Source of the DNA: Thermosphaera sp.
GTDB lineage: Archaea; Thermoproteota; Thermoprotei_A; Sulfolobales; Desulfurococcaceae
Direction: 5' to 3'
DNA length: 64,000 bases
Assembly: GCA_038827615.1 (NCBI GenBank)
Contig: JAWBNK010000001.1
Span: forward strand, 1,054,290 to 1,118,289
The notes under the pieces are model-generated. The model was not told the origin of the DNA and did not search any database. It was given only the letters and a program-made list of their open reading frames with translations. Positions 1 to 8,424 of this stretch are shown here, piece by piece. The stretch's first letter is position 1. Every line of letters starts with the position of its first letter. A program made the position numbers and the translations under genes.

Positions 1-20
1 AAAAATCAAAAGCGAATAGC

Positions 21-28
21 ATATAAAA
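21..28 (+). promoter_or_regulatory. TATA box for the DUF2148 gene
   Basis: An ATATAAAA motif lies about 40 bases ahead of the GTG start at 65, at the spacing expected for an archaeal TATA box plus a short leader. A GGTGA ribosome binding site follows at about 53-57. Confidence 0.5.
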
Positions 29-64
29 CCTAATCCAAGATACTATCAATCCTGGTGAAACGCC

Positions 65-568
65 GTGATCACCGAGGCAGAAGCCCTAAGAAATGCCGTG
101 AAAACAGTTGCCGAGCTCATGGTAACCGCCGCTAAGACGGCTCCAAAGGCAAAGGGCGTCGACAACATAGTCGCATCCATAATAGACTCCAAGGAGGAGC
201 TCGAGAAGCTCGCCGCTAAAATGGAGGAGCTTGCCCCAGAGTACGGGGAGTTCTTCAGAAGGGATGCACAGAACGTAAGGAACAGTATAGCAGTGGTTTT
301 GATAGGGTGCAAGATATCAAGTCTTCAGTTGAAGCAGCCCAGCAATTACCCGCTTGACGCGGACACGGTTAATTCACTGGTGAATTTGGGGATAGCCCTG
401 GGCTCAGCTGTTAAGGTGGCGGGCATCTTGAACGTGGATAACAGGATAATGTTTACGATAGGAGTGGCTGCCCAAGAACTCGGATTGTTGAAGGCTGACG
501 TAGTCTACGGTATACCGTTATCGGCGTCGGGTAAGAACATCTACTTTGATCGCAAATGGCCTCCTTAA
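65..568 (+). CDS. DUF2148 family protein lacking the usual cysteine cluster
   Basis: Protein of 167 residues starting at GTG, seven bases after a GGTGA site. The N-terminal KTAPKAKGVDN segment and the C-terminal NVDNRIM and GIPLSASGKNIYFDR segments identify the DUF2148 family (COG4739, described as containing a ferredoxin-like domain). Family members normally carry several cysteines in the middle of the protein. Here that region (about residues 80-100) is shortened, and only one cysteine remains in the whole protein, just after VVLIG. A bound Fe-S cluster is therefore unlikely. The family has no firm function. It appears to be a single gene with its own promoter. Confidence 0.8.
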   Translation: MITEAEALRNAVKTVAELMVTAAKTAPKAKGVDNIVASIIDSKEELEKLAAKMEELAPEYGEFFRRDAQNVRNSIAVVLIGCKISSLQLKQPSNYPLDADTVNSLVNLGIALGSAVKVAGILNVDNRIMFTIGVAAQELGLLKADVVYGIPLSASGKNIYFDRKWPP

Positions 569-605
569 TCGATTAAGCAAATAATCCAGGATGAGATGAC
601 TAGTA

Positions 606-2102
606 ATGAAGAATAAAAAGATATTTTACGTCCTACTAATGGCATTTACTACTTCAATTATGATCTCATTTTTTCTGAAGATCCCGGGAGACCAGCTTGG
701 CTTGGAAATAATTAACTATTGGAGAGAGACCACAGGCAACACGGGGGATATCAATGACCCGGCGAGCTTTGTAAAGCAGACAATATCGCTCGGCGTGTTC
801 TTGACAGTGATAATCCTTACCGTGATATCCATGGAGTACAGGTATTACGGGGCCTTCCTAGGGATATCGTTGATCACGATCCTGGGAACCGTTCCACCCC
901 AGAGCCTGATTAGCGGGGTTGAGTGGAACTTGATAATGTTCTTGATAGGGAGTATGACGCTTGCATTCATACTTAGAACCCTGGGGGTGTTCGAATACAT
1001 TGCTGTGAAAATACTCGAGTTTTCACACGGCTCAGTGAAGAAGCTTCTTTTCACTATTCTATTTTTCTCCTGGTTTCTAGCTATGATCGTCGATGAGGCT
1101 ACGAGTATTGTTTACGTTATGCTTTTGATTTTTGAAATAAAACGTATGTCGCATCATGAAGTAATGCCATTGGCAATTATATCGGTATTAGCAACTAATA
1201 TTGGGAGCATGGCTTTACCTGTTGGAAACCCCATTGGCATATACATTTCTTTTACGGCATCTCTCTCCGTTTCAGACTTCCTGGCGAGAGCTCTCCCACT
1301 CTCCCTAGCACTGCTCCTCACTACATACTTCATCGTCTACTTCTTAAACAAGAAGTACCTGAATGGGCTCGCGCTCGAGTTGAACCCTGAGAGAGTGAAG
1401 AGAAGAGTAGAGGTTTACTACTCGAACACGCGAAAGGAGGATTTGGTGAAAATCAAGATAGGATTAATCCTCACCGTGATTTTCCTGCTAATGATATCCA
1501 CGGTGGATTTCCTAGCAGAGCTTATAACGAGTTTCTCGGGTAACCAAGTGCAACCACACTCCCTACTATCGTTTATACCTTACGTCTTCATAATGCTCGC
1601 TGGACTCCTATACGGTCCCCAAAAGCTTGAACAAGCCATAATGAAGGGGGTCGAGTGGCCTTCAATACTATTCTTCATATCCCTATTCATGCTCGGGTTC
1701 TCTCTACTCTACACTGGCATAGCCTCAAAGCTAGCATACGCAACCATCAAGCTGAGAGGCATCGTTGAGGGCGATACCGGTTTTCTAGCAGAAGTGATCC
1801 TAGTCTTCTCAGCCGTTTTAAGTAGCTTTCTCGATAATTTAAGCGTCATAGTAGCATTAACGCCCATAGCCAAAACCGTTGAGGCAGTGTTCTCCACGAG
1901 AAAAGTCTACTGGAGCATGCTTTACGGCGGAGTCCTAGGCGGAAACTTCACTCCCATCGGTTCAACTGCAAACATAGTTGCAATAGGGTTATTGAGCAAG
2001 GAGAAGATGAGCGTGTCGTGGAGTGATTGGTTTAAAATCGCTCTTATTCCCACGCTGATACAAGTCTTGATCGCCCTCCTCTGGAACTCGATGCTCGCGT
2101 GA
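606..2102 (+). CDS. ArsB/NhaD-type ion permease (IT superfamily)
   Basis: A 498-residue integral membrane protein with about 11-12 hydrophobic segments spread over its whole length. Two glycine/asparagine-rich re-entrant signatures, GSMALPVGNPIG (about residue 200) and GGNFTPIGSTANIV (about residue 445), are the duplicated motifs of the ion transporter superfamily (ArsB, NhaD, CitM, SLC13). The substrate cannot be told from sequence: arsenite, sodium/proton or dicarboxylate are all possible. No arsR or arsenate reductase lies nearby, which weakens an arsenite role. It begins 37 bases after the DUF2148 gene and may be co-transcribed with it. Confidence 0.8.
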   Translation: MKNKKIFYVLLMAFTTSIMISFFLKIPGDQLGLEIINYWRETTGNTGDINDPASFVKQTISLGVFLTVIILTVISMEYRYYGAFLGISLITILGTVPPQSLISGVEWNLIMFLIGSMTLAFILRTLGVFEYIAVKILEFSHGSVKKLLFTILFFSWFLAMIVDEATSIVYVMLLIFEIKRMSHHEVMPLAIISVLATNIGSMALPVGNPIGIYISFTASLSVSDFLARALPLSLALLLTTYFIVYFLNKKYLNGLALELNPERVKRRVEVYYSNTRKEDLVKIKIGLILTVIFLLMISTVDFLAELITSFSGNQVQPHSLLSFIPYVFIMLAGLLYGPQKLEQAIMKGVEWPSILFFISLFMLGFSLLYTGIASKLAYATIKLRGIVEGDTGFLAEVILVFSAVLSSFLDNLSVIVALTPIAKTVEAVFSTRKVYWSMLYGGVLGGNFTPIGSTANIVAIGLLSKEKMSVSWSDWFKIALIPTLIQVLIALLWNSMLA

Positions 2103-2170
2103 GCCATATAAGAGTGCTCATTCAATATCCCTTATCAGAAAGTAACATGGATTTTAGGGGCGCCGGATAA

Positions 2171-2380
2171 TTGGTATGCGCGAGAATACTGCCAGACAAT
2201 ATTGAAAAATGTACAGAAAAGGACCGAGTTTCGCTGAGAGAGTTACTTGATTTTTTGAGAGAAGAGATAGAAGGATATGATGTAATAATACTGGTAAACG
2301 ATAGTCTTGCCGAGGATCTAGATTCAACAGTATCCTCGGACGACCGAGTCATCGTGGTGAAAGAAAATATAGGGGGTTGA
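2171..2380 (+). CDS. small beta-grasp (ThiS/MoaD-like) protein ending in Gly-Gly
   Basis: A 69-residue ORF from TTG; no ATG or GTG is available in frame nearby. The SLRELLDFL helix, the VIILVND strand, the acidic DD turn and the final IGG match the layout of ThiS/MoaD ubiquitin-like proteins. The pattern resembles the protein encoded at 3428-3631 but identity is low. A C-terminal Gly-Gly is the residue pair that E1-like enzymes adenylate in this fold. It is followed after a few bases by a MoaD-like gene and then, convergently, by an E1-like gene. A TATA-like CATATAAG lies at about 2105-2112. Start and family are both inferred. Confidence 0.6.
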   Translation: MVCARILPDNIEKCTEKDRVSLRELLDFLREEIEGYDVIILVNDSLAEDLDSTVSSDDRVIVVKENIGG

Positions 2381-2407
2381 TGATATTAATTCTTGAGGAT
2401 GACATCC

Positions 2408-2671
2408 TTGAAGATTACAGTGATCTTCCTGGGAAGGGCAAGCGAGATATCGGGAAGGTCGCTTCTCACCGTGGAATTACCAGATAACGCCACGCTGTAC
2501 GACCTGCTGAAAAAACTAGGAGAGACCGTTAATTCAAGAATATTCACTAAATTCCTGGATGGACAGTACGTATTCGTAACCTACGTCAACGATGTCCCAA
2601 CGATCTCCCTTAACACGCCCTTGAAAGACGGGGACAGAGTCTCCCTTATAACTCCTGAGATGGGCGGTTAA
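2408..2671 (+). CDS. MoaD/ThiS-family ubiquitin-like protein
   Basis: About 87 residues from TTG 2408 (KITVIFLGRASEI); ATG 2399 and TTG 2393 are alternatives. TTG 2408 is preferred because a GAGGATGA purine-rich site sits just upstream. The beta-grasp fold is shown by the opening strand, LYDLLKKLGE helix, DGDRVSLI near the end and a terminal PEMGG. In the family the terminal glycine is adenylated and then thiocarboxylated to carry sulfur for molybdopterin or tRNA thiolation, or is joined to lysines as in SAMP proteins. The neighbouring E1-like enzyme, encoded convergently 9 bases away, is the obvious partner. Confidence 0.8.
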   Translation: MKITVIFLGRASEISGRSLLTVELPDNATLYDLLKKLGETVNSRIFTKFLDGQYVFVTYVNDVPTISLNTPLKDGDRVSLITPEMGG

Positions 2672-2680
2672 CAGCTACAA

Positions 2681-3424
2681 CTATTCACTACATAGTTTGC
2701 AATCAAACTTCTTTAACTCAACTACTTCGAGGTTGTTTGTTTTTCCATTGAATAATGCTATCTTATTAATCATTGGTTCCCCTACTCCGAGCAGTATCTT
2801 AAATACTTCATTAACTTCCAGTAACCCCACTATTCCAGGGATATGAGGTAAAACTATCACTGGCTTTGTGTTCTTGCCGGCTATTCCTTGAAACAAGCAT
2901 CTTAAACACGGAGTCACGCCTGGAATAAGCGTTGTCACCTGGCCGTAAAACTCTCCCACCCCGCCGTGAATAAATGGTTTCCCATGCCTCCAGCAAGCCT
3001 TATCAAGTATGAACCTTGTATCCCAGTTGTCTAATGCATCTACGACAACATCTACCTCCTTAACATATTTCTCGGCCACGTTTTCGTCGATTCTAGCATG
3101 AACTGGGATTATCTCCACATTTGGATTCAATTTTTTCAGTCTTTGAGAAGCAACCAGCACCTTAGGCTTACCGATGTCATCCACCGTGTAGAGTATTTGC
3201 CTTTGAAGATTGCTGAGCTCTACTACTCCTTCATCGATGACAACTATCCTGCCTATCCCTCCTGCTACGAGATAATACAGTATTGAAGAGCCAAGCCCTC
3301 CTGCGCCCGCTACCAGCACGCTCGCCCTCTTAAGCTTCAACTGACCCTCTAAGCCGATTATAGGGATCTGCCTACTGTATCTTTCGATCTCCTCGTCGGT
3401 TAGACTCAACCTCCCCGCCTCCAT
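2681..3424 (-). CDS. E1-like adenylyltransferase (MoeB/ThiF/UbaA family)
   Basis: Protein of 247 residues. It opens with EEIERYSRQIPIIGLEGQ, followed by the Rossmann nucleotide loop VLVAGAGGLGSS (about residue 37), the ATP-contacting SNLQRQ, DALDNWDTR, and two zinc-binding pairs CLRC and CKLC. These are the hallmarks of MoeB/ThiF enzymes that adenylate the Gly-Gly end of MoaD/ThiS proteins. After CLRCLF, the stretch that usually holds the catalytic cysteine reads KPVIVLPHIPGIVG with no cysteine. Adenylation without a thioester intermediate is therefore likely. It lies 3 bases after a beta-grasp gene on the same strand, and two more are convergent on the other side. Confidence 0.88.
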   Translation of the reverse strand: MEAGRLSLTDEEIERYSRQIPIIGLEGQLKLKRASVLVAGAGGLGSSILYYLVAGGIGRIVVIDEGVVELSNLQRQILYTVDDIGKPKVLVASQRLKKLNPNVEIIPVHARIDENVAEKYVKEVDVVVDALDNWDTRFILDKACWRHGKPFIHGGVGEFYGQVTTLIPGVTPCLRCLFQGIAGKNTKPVIVLPHIPGIVGLLEVNEVFKILLGVGEPMINKIALFNGKTNNLEVVELKKFDCKLCSE

Positions 3425-3427
3425 GAG

Positions 3428-3631
3428 TCAACCACCGGACTTGACGGTGAAGATCGTTAAAACATCCCCGTCGAAAACATCATCTTCATCGGTCAAGACC
3501 TCGTTGTTCCTTAAAACAACGTGCTCGTTAGAGTTCAATCCAAGAATCCCTAAGATCTCCTTGACTTTGGCTCTAGACACATTCAAACTGCGAGGCTCCT
3601 TCTCACCGCTTATTATAACAGTAAGGGGCAT
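3428..3631 (-). CDS. ThiS-like beta-grasp protein ending in Ser-Gly-Gly
   Basis: A 67-residue protein starting MPLTVIISGEK, with a KVKEILGILGL helix, a HVVLRNNEVL strand, the EDDVFDGDVLTI turn-strand typical of ThiS, and the terminal KSGG needed for adenylation. It is the first gene of a leftward pair with the E1-like gene (3-base gap), so it is very likely that enzyme's substrate. Function could be sulfur carrier (thiamine, tRNA 2-thiolation or molybdopterin) or protein modifier. Confidence 0.82.
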   Translation of the reverse strand: MPLTVIISGEKEPRSLNVSRAKVKEILGILGLNSNEHVVLRNNEVLTDEDDVFDGDVLTIFTVKSGG

Positions 3632-3655
3632 CGGAAGCCCTCCTCCACTACTTAC

Positions 3656-4441
3656 TTATCCGGGTCTCTCATAAAAAGGGATCTTACCGTCATGGTAATC
3701 CCTTATAACGGCCCTAGCAGCCTCCTCGATCAATGGCTCCCTAGTCGACTTGTAAAACCAGCCCCTTTTCGCAGCATATTGTTCGAGGATCTCAAGGGGG
3801 TTTAGTGAAGAAATACCATACGCTAGTTTAAAAGCATCCTTGTTAAGCGAAATTACTTTTTCAATTAACTTTAAAGCTGGCTTAACGGGATCCCCTAGCT
3901 GCTCCGGGGAATAACCCCTCAGCACTCTTTCCAGCTCGCCGCCTTCAACTGGAATAACGCCGGGCGTGTCGATCATGTAGAGATCGTCGTCTATCTTGTA
4001 TACTTGGAAGGTCTTGGTGTATCCCGGGGTCCCGGGATAGGGGCTTGTCGGAGCGGAGTGCCGCCCCTTAAGAGCATTGATTATGGTCGACTTGCCGACC
4101 TTCGGGTATCCTGCAACTAACGCTGTAGTTGGGAGCTGTTTTGAAAGATGCTTTATAGCTCTGCGAAGCCTCAGCGTACCCATATGCTTCGACGCAGCAG
4201 TATAGACAGCGTGATATCCCCGCTCCTCGAAATGCTCCTTCCACTCCTCCGCTACTTGCCTCGGCACTAGGTCGGATTTGTTGAGGACTATGAGCAACTC
4301 TTTACCATGTCTGCTCACAATTCCCTCTAGCTTTCTACTGAAAGTCTCAACCGGGGTCCTGGCGTCTAAAACCATTAATACGACGTCGCCTTTCAATATC
4401 ATCTTCTCAAGCTGGCTCCAGGAAGCTAGCTTAAAAGCCAT
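3656..4441 (-). CDS. circularly permuted GTPase, YlqF/RbgA-like
   Basis: A protein of 261 residues. The G motifs occur in permuted order: G4 NKSD (about residue 55), then G1 GYPKVGKST, then G2/G3 PGTPGYTKT and DTPG. This order defines the YlqF/YawG/Nog2 class of GTPases that act in large-subunit ribosome assembly. Start ATG 4441 is preferred over an upstream in-frame start at 4474 because a GGGGAGGGG site directly precedes it. The gene then overlaps the end of the AK6-like gene by 11 bases, pointing to translational coupling. The C-terminal part after the GTPase domain is a helical region. Confidence 0.85.
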   Translation of the reverse strand: MAFKLASWSQLEKMILKGDVVLMVLDARTPVETFSRKLEGIVSRHGKELLIVLNKSDLVPRQVAEEWKEHFEERGYHAVYTAASKHMGTLRLRRAIKHLSKQLPTTALVAGYPKVGKSTIINALKGRHSAPTSPYPGTPGYTKTFQVYKIDDDLYMIDTPGVIPVEGGELERVLRGYSPEQLGDPVKPALKLIEKVISLNKDAFKLAYGISSLNPLEILEQYAAKRGWFYKSTREPLIEEAARAVIRDYHDGKIPFYERPG

Positions 4442-5030
4442 CAACCCCTCCCCCGTAGTTTTCAAACCTGTCAAGGACCTCGGGCTGAACCTCCTCCAAC
4501 CAGTTGACTCTCAGGCCTGGCTCGATTTTCCCCGTGTTGTTTACGATCTCCATAACGGTTGCCAACACCTCGTCGACACTCTTTCCGGAAGCATCTACCT
4601 CGTATACCTTATCCTCGCCGAAGGCTTCAACAGCGTTTACGGAGACTATCCCCAGTATCTCCGCCATTACGTTTTCATTGATCTTCTCCCGACTCCATCC
4701 TCGCTCGGAGAGTCTCTTCTCGAGCTCAAGAGGGTGGAGCCTTAAAACAACAACCTTTTCCACGATCCCCGGATCGATTATCTCCGGGTAGTGAGTGTCC
4801 AATACTATATAATTGGACGAGCCTTCGACCACCTCTCTGACTTTCATCGAAACGCGATCTTCATCTATTATGAATGTCCTCCTGAATTCATCGTACGATA
4901 GAATAAGGTTGTTCTCTATTGCAAACCTCGACAAATCTATCGAGATTGTTTTCAAGGCCTCTGCAAGCTTCGAAGCTATCGTCGACTTACCGGTCCCGGG
5001 GACTCCTGCAATTATGATCGCCTTACCCAT
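4431..5030 (-). CDS. AK6/Fap7-type adenylate kinase-like NTPase
   Basis: A 199-residue protein. The P-loop GVPGTGKST (residues 9-17) is followed by a short AMP-site region (VLDTHYP) and a lid segment around RLSERGWSREKINENV, the pattern of archaeal AK6 (Fap7/hCINAP) proteins. In eukaryotes and archaea AK6 binds ribosomal protein uS11 and helps small-subunit maturation, besides having adenylate kinase/ATPase activity. The overlap with a ribosome-assembly GTPase gene fits that role. The C-terminal 40 residues (rich in E, V and G) extend beyond the core. Confidence 0.83.
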   Translation of the reverse strand: MGKAIIIAGVPGTGKSTIASKLAEALKTISIDLSRFAIENNLILSYDEFRRTFIIDEDRVSMKVREVVEGSSNYIVLDTHYPEIIDPGIVEKVVVLRLHPLELEKRLSERGWSREKINENVMAEILGIVSVNAVEAFGEDKVYEVDASGKSVDEVLATVMEIVNNTGKIEPGLRVNWLEEVQPEVLDRFENYGGGVDGF

Positions 5031-5148
5031 GGGTCAACACTTTCATTAAGTGATTCCTTTCTCTCATCCTGCTCGTATGTATGGGAACGGCTACAGACCC
5101 TGAAATATGTTTTTAATTTCCCCTCACTATAACATGTTTATAGACTTA

Positions 5149-6846
5149 ATGGTGAGTGATTTGAGCCAACAAGTAGTGAAGAAGCCGGGCGAGATATCTT
5201 ACTCTCTGCCGAAGCTTAAACAGGGTGAAGAAGTTCTCTCGGTGACCTTAAGCGTCTGCCCATACTGCTACAGGGAGTTGCCAAGCATAATTGTCGAGAG
5301 GGAGGGCAAAGTCTACATAAGGCGCGTCTGCCCTGAGCACGGGGAGATCGAGGAGCTATACTATGGTGACGTCGCATTCTATAAGAAGGTGACAAGCTGG
5401 TATGAAGAGGGGCGTGGAACACGCCACATATATACTCCCGTCAAAACTCTCTGTCCATTCAACTGTGGACTGTGCCCCATGCACAAAAACCACACAGCCC
5501 TGATCAACATGGTTGTGACAAACAGGTGTGACCTGAGCTGCTGGTACTGCTTCTTCTTCGCCGAAGCAGCAGGCTACGTTTACGAGCCTAGTCTCGAGCA
5601 GATTAGAGAAATGGTTCGCAACATTAAGAAGCAGGGCGTGACTGTAGCCATACAGTTAACAGGGGGCGAACCGCTACTCAGGGAAGACTTAGTCGATATT
5701 GTGAAGCTACTTCGAGAAGAAGGCGTTAGGCATATTCAGCTTAACACGAACGGAATAAAGTTCGCCAGGCTCTACATGGAGGACCCTGCTAAGGCTATAG
5801 AGTATGCTAGAACCTTGAGAAGCAATGGCGTAAACACCGTATACTTGAGCTTCGACGGCGTGTCCCCCACGGTTAACTGGAAGAACCACTGGGAGGTCCC
5901 ATATATTTTCGAAGTATTCAGGAAGGCTGGGATAACGAGCGTTGTCCTGGTCCCAACAGTCATAAAAGGCGTTAATACTCACGAACTAGGCGCCATAGTA
6001 AAGTTCGCCGGAAGAAACATGGACATCGTTCGCGCAGTGAACTTCCAGCCAGTGAGCTTGACAGGCTACATGAAGAAGCATGAGAGAGAAAAATACCGCA
6101 TCACTATTCCTGAAGTCGTGAAACTATTGGAGGAGCAAACCAATGGAGAGATACATTCCAACGCCTGGTTCCCCGTCAACGTGAGCGCCTTATTCTCTAG
6201 GTTCATCGAAGGGTTCAGCGGAGAATTCAAGTTTGAAATGAGCAACCACCCAATATGTGGTGTTGGGACTTACGTGTACGTGGAGAGAAGGGGGAACAAT
6301 ATTCGATTCACTCCGATAACGGATTTCGTAGATATCGAGGGATTGCTCGATTACTTGAGAGATAAGTGGGAAGACCTTGTAACCGGCTCTAGCAGAATAA
6401 CAACGGGTCTACGCCTCCTCTACAGCCTAAGGAAGTTCATAAACCAGGAGAAGGCTCCGGAAGGCTTCGACCTCTACAAGCTACTATTCAATATAGTGGT
6501 AAAGAGGAGCTACGAGGCCCTAGGAGAATTACACTACAAGCTACTATTCATTGGGCAAATGCACTTCATGGACCTGTACAACTACGATATTCAAAGAGTT
6601 CAAAGATGCAACATTCACTATTCTACTCCAGACGGCAGGTTGATTCCTTTCTGCGCGTTCAACATATTCGATGACATATATAGGGACAAAGTACAGAGAG
6701 ATTACAGCATCCCCATCGACGAGTACTCTGCCAAATACAATCTTCCAAAGGGTTACTTAACGAAAAAGTATGTTAGGGATAGGAGAAAACTGGAGTCAAC
6801 CGAGATTTATAAGCTCGCCTATGATGGATTGTTGGAGAAAAAATAG
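5149..6846 (+). CDS. tes: radical SAM enzyme, probable tetraether lipid synthase (Tes)
   Basis: A protein of 565 residues from ATG 5149 (upstream in-frame ATGs at 5107 and 5134 overlap or abut a TATA-like TTTTTAATT at about 5110, so a near-leaderless start is inferred). The N-terminal part has cysteine pairs CPYCY and CPEHG, then CPFNCGLCPMHKNHT, then the radical SAM cluster CDLSCWYC (CxxxCxxC) and the SAM-binding TGGEPLLRED. Two further cysteine-containing stretches follow (HPICGVG and RCNIHY). This arrangement matches the MJ0619 family, which joins two archaeol lipids head-to-head into GDGT lipids. A paralogue of unknown substrate cannot be excluded. It stands alone. Confidence 0.7.
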   Translation: MVSDLSQQVVKKPGEISYSLPKLKQGEEVLSVTLSVCPYCYRELPSIIVEREGKVYIRRVCPEHGEIEELYYGDVAFYKKVTSWYEEGRGTRHIYTPVKTLCPFNCGLCPMHKNHTALINMVVTNRCDLSCWYCFFFAEAAGYVYEPSLEQIREMVRNIKKQGVTVAIQLTGGEPLLREDLVDIVKLLREEGVRHIQLNTNGIKFARLYMEDPAKAIEYARTLRSNGVNTVYLSFDGVSPTVNWKNHWEVPYIFEVFRKAGITSVVLVPTVIKGVNTHELGAIVKFAGRNMDIVRAVNFQPVSLTGYMKKHEREKYRITIPEVVKLLEEQTNGEIHSNAWFPVNVSALFSRFIEGFSGEFKFEMSNHPICGVGTYVYVERRGNNIRFTPITDFVDIEGLLDYLRDKWEDLVTGSSRITTGLRLLYSLRKFINQEKAPEGFDLYKLLFNIVVKRSYEALGELHYKLLFIGQMHFMDLYNYDIQRVQRCNIHYSTPDGRLIPFCAFNIFDDIYRDKVQRDYSIPIDEYSAKYNLPKGYLTKKYVRDRRKLESTEIYKLAYDGLLEKK

Positions 6847-6863
6847 TGAGGATGCTTGGAAAA

Positions 6864-8285
6864 CTACTTTTTAGCCTCGCCTGTCTCATACCTATGTCTC
6901 GAGTAGAAATCCTTGATCAACTTTAAAGCCAATGGCGAGAAGTAGGCAACTGCTATCAAGTTGGGAATAGCCATTAACCCGTTAGCCATATCGGAGAAGT
7001 TCCAGAAGGTCTCAAAGTACTCGCCGTAAATAGCAGCTGGAATAATAGGTATTATCCACAGAATCCTCCATATATATCTCAACGGTTTCTCGGGAAGCCT
7101 TAGGGTTCTAACCCAGAAGTACACCCAGTTGATCTCTCCATACCACTCCCACGTTAGGAGCGTAGTATAGGCGAAGAGCGCGAGGGCTATTCCAAGGATT
7201 ATGGGAGCATAACTACCGTAAGCCCTATAGAAGGTCTCCATGGCTAGTGCCGCGCCGCTTAAGTCTGGCCTGTCAATGTATGTTCTCGCCACAATGTTGG
7301 CAATACCTGTAATAGAGCATATTACGATAGTGTCCATGAATACCTCGAAAACCCCGTAGAAAGCGACTCTACCAGGGTGATCAACAGTCATGAAAGCGTA
7401 AGCGTTGGGAGCGCTTCCCAGTCCAGCCTCGTTTGAGAACAATCCTCTTGCGAATCCATACCTTATAGCAGAGTACACAACCCATCCAGATAATCCGCCT
7501 GCCGCTGCTTGAGGAGTGAACGCGTATTTAAAGATCTCGGAGATACCGGTTAAGAAGTTCCCGCCAAACTTGATCCAGACGCCTACTCCGAAGATAATGT
7601 ACCAAGCCGCCATAAAGGGGATCATGTAGTTAGCTACTTCAGCTATTCTCTTCAGGCCGCCCAGGACAACCAACGCTGTGAAGATGACTATCAATATTCC
7701 TACTATCAGCCTCAGCTGGAATATTTGATCTTCAGTTTCATACCCGAATAATTTACCCACATACTCTGCTCCAAGAGCAACATTGTTGGCTTGAACCATG
7801 TTTCCAATTCCAAAGGCCGCAATGAAGGTGAAGACGGCGAATAATACTGCGAGAACAGGGCCGATCACAGGTACGAGTCGGATATAATAAGGTGTGCCTC
7901 CCTCAATTCTTCCATCGGGCGTAACTCTTCTAGACCAAACACCAAGAGTTGCCTCCACACCCTTCAAGCCCATACCCAGGATCGCGCACACCCACATCCA
8001 GAACAGAGCTCCAGCACCGCCCAGGTGTAAGGCTGTTGAGACACCCGCTATGTTGCCTACTCCGACTGTTGCACCCATTACAGTGGCCCAGATGGCGAAG
8101 GGTTTGACTTCGCCTCTTCCACCCGCCCCCTTATACAGCATTGTTTTCACTGCCGTTCCAAATTTCCGAATCTGGTAGAATCCTCCCAGTATTCCTATTG
8201 CCAATCCCGTTCCAGCCAGGATAATAATCGCGGGTAGACCCCACACTAGCCCATCTATGTAGTCAATAATTGAGACTATATCCAA
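6864..8285 (-). CDS. sodium:alanine/glycine symporter (AGCS family)
   Basis: A 473-residue membrane protein with about 10-11 transmembrane segments. The GGGRGEVKPFAIWATVMGA region, GVGNIAGVSTALHLGGAGA (about residues 75-95) and GLFSNEAGLGSAPNAYA (about residue 285) are AGCS signature segments (AgcS, DagA type). The family imports alanine or glycine, sometimes D-alanine, with sodium. A TATA-like stretch lies at about 8320-8335 and a GGTGAAG site just ahead of the ATG. It is divergent from a small membrane protein and close to an aminotransferase, suggesting an amino-acid uptake and conversion locus. Confidence 0.92.
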   Translation of the reverse strand: MDIVSIIDYIDGLVWGLPAIIILAGTGLAIGILGGFYQIRKFGTAVKTMLYKGAGGRGEVKPFAIWATVMGATVGVGNIAGVSTALHLGGAGALFWMWVCAILGMGLKGVEATLGVWSRRVTPDGRIEGGTPYYIRLVPVIGPVLAVLFAVFTFIAAFGIGNMVQANNVALGAEYVGKLFGYETEDQIFQLRLIVGILIVIFTALVVLGGLKRIAEVANYMIPFMAAWYIIFGVGVWIKFGGNFLTGISEIFKYAFTPQAAAGGLSGWVVYSAIRYGFARGLFSNEAGLGSAPNAYAFMTVDHPGRVAFYGVFEVFMDTIVICSITGIANIVARTYIDRPDLSGAALAMETFYRAYGSYAPIILGIALALFAYTTLLTWEWYGEINWVYFWVRTLRLPEKPLRYIWRILWIIPIIPAAIYGEYFETFWNFSDMANGLMAIPNLIAVAYFSPLALKLIKDFYSRHRYETGEAKK

Positions 8286-8381
8286 ATCCTCTTCACCTAC
8301 AAATCTTAATATTTTATCATTGTAAATATAAATACTTTACCGCAAAGATTCAGCCTATAGAGGTGGGATGGGCTTAAAAGG

Positions 8382-8389
8382 TTTAAATA
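8382..8389 (+). promoter_or_regulatory. TATA box for the small membrane protein gene
   Basis: TTTAAATA lies 43 bases upstream of ATG 8425. An in-frame start at 8368 would lie upstream of this box, so the box decides the start at 8425. Confidence 0.5.
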
Positions 8390-8424
8390 CAAGTAGAGAT
8401 AACATATATTATCATGGTGGTCTA

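Noticed and set aside
606-2102. Arsenite efflux gene arsB
   Set aside because: The fold fits, but no arsenic-related neighbours or specific residues support that substrate, so only the superfamily is given.
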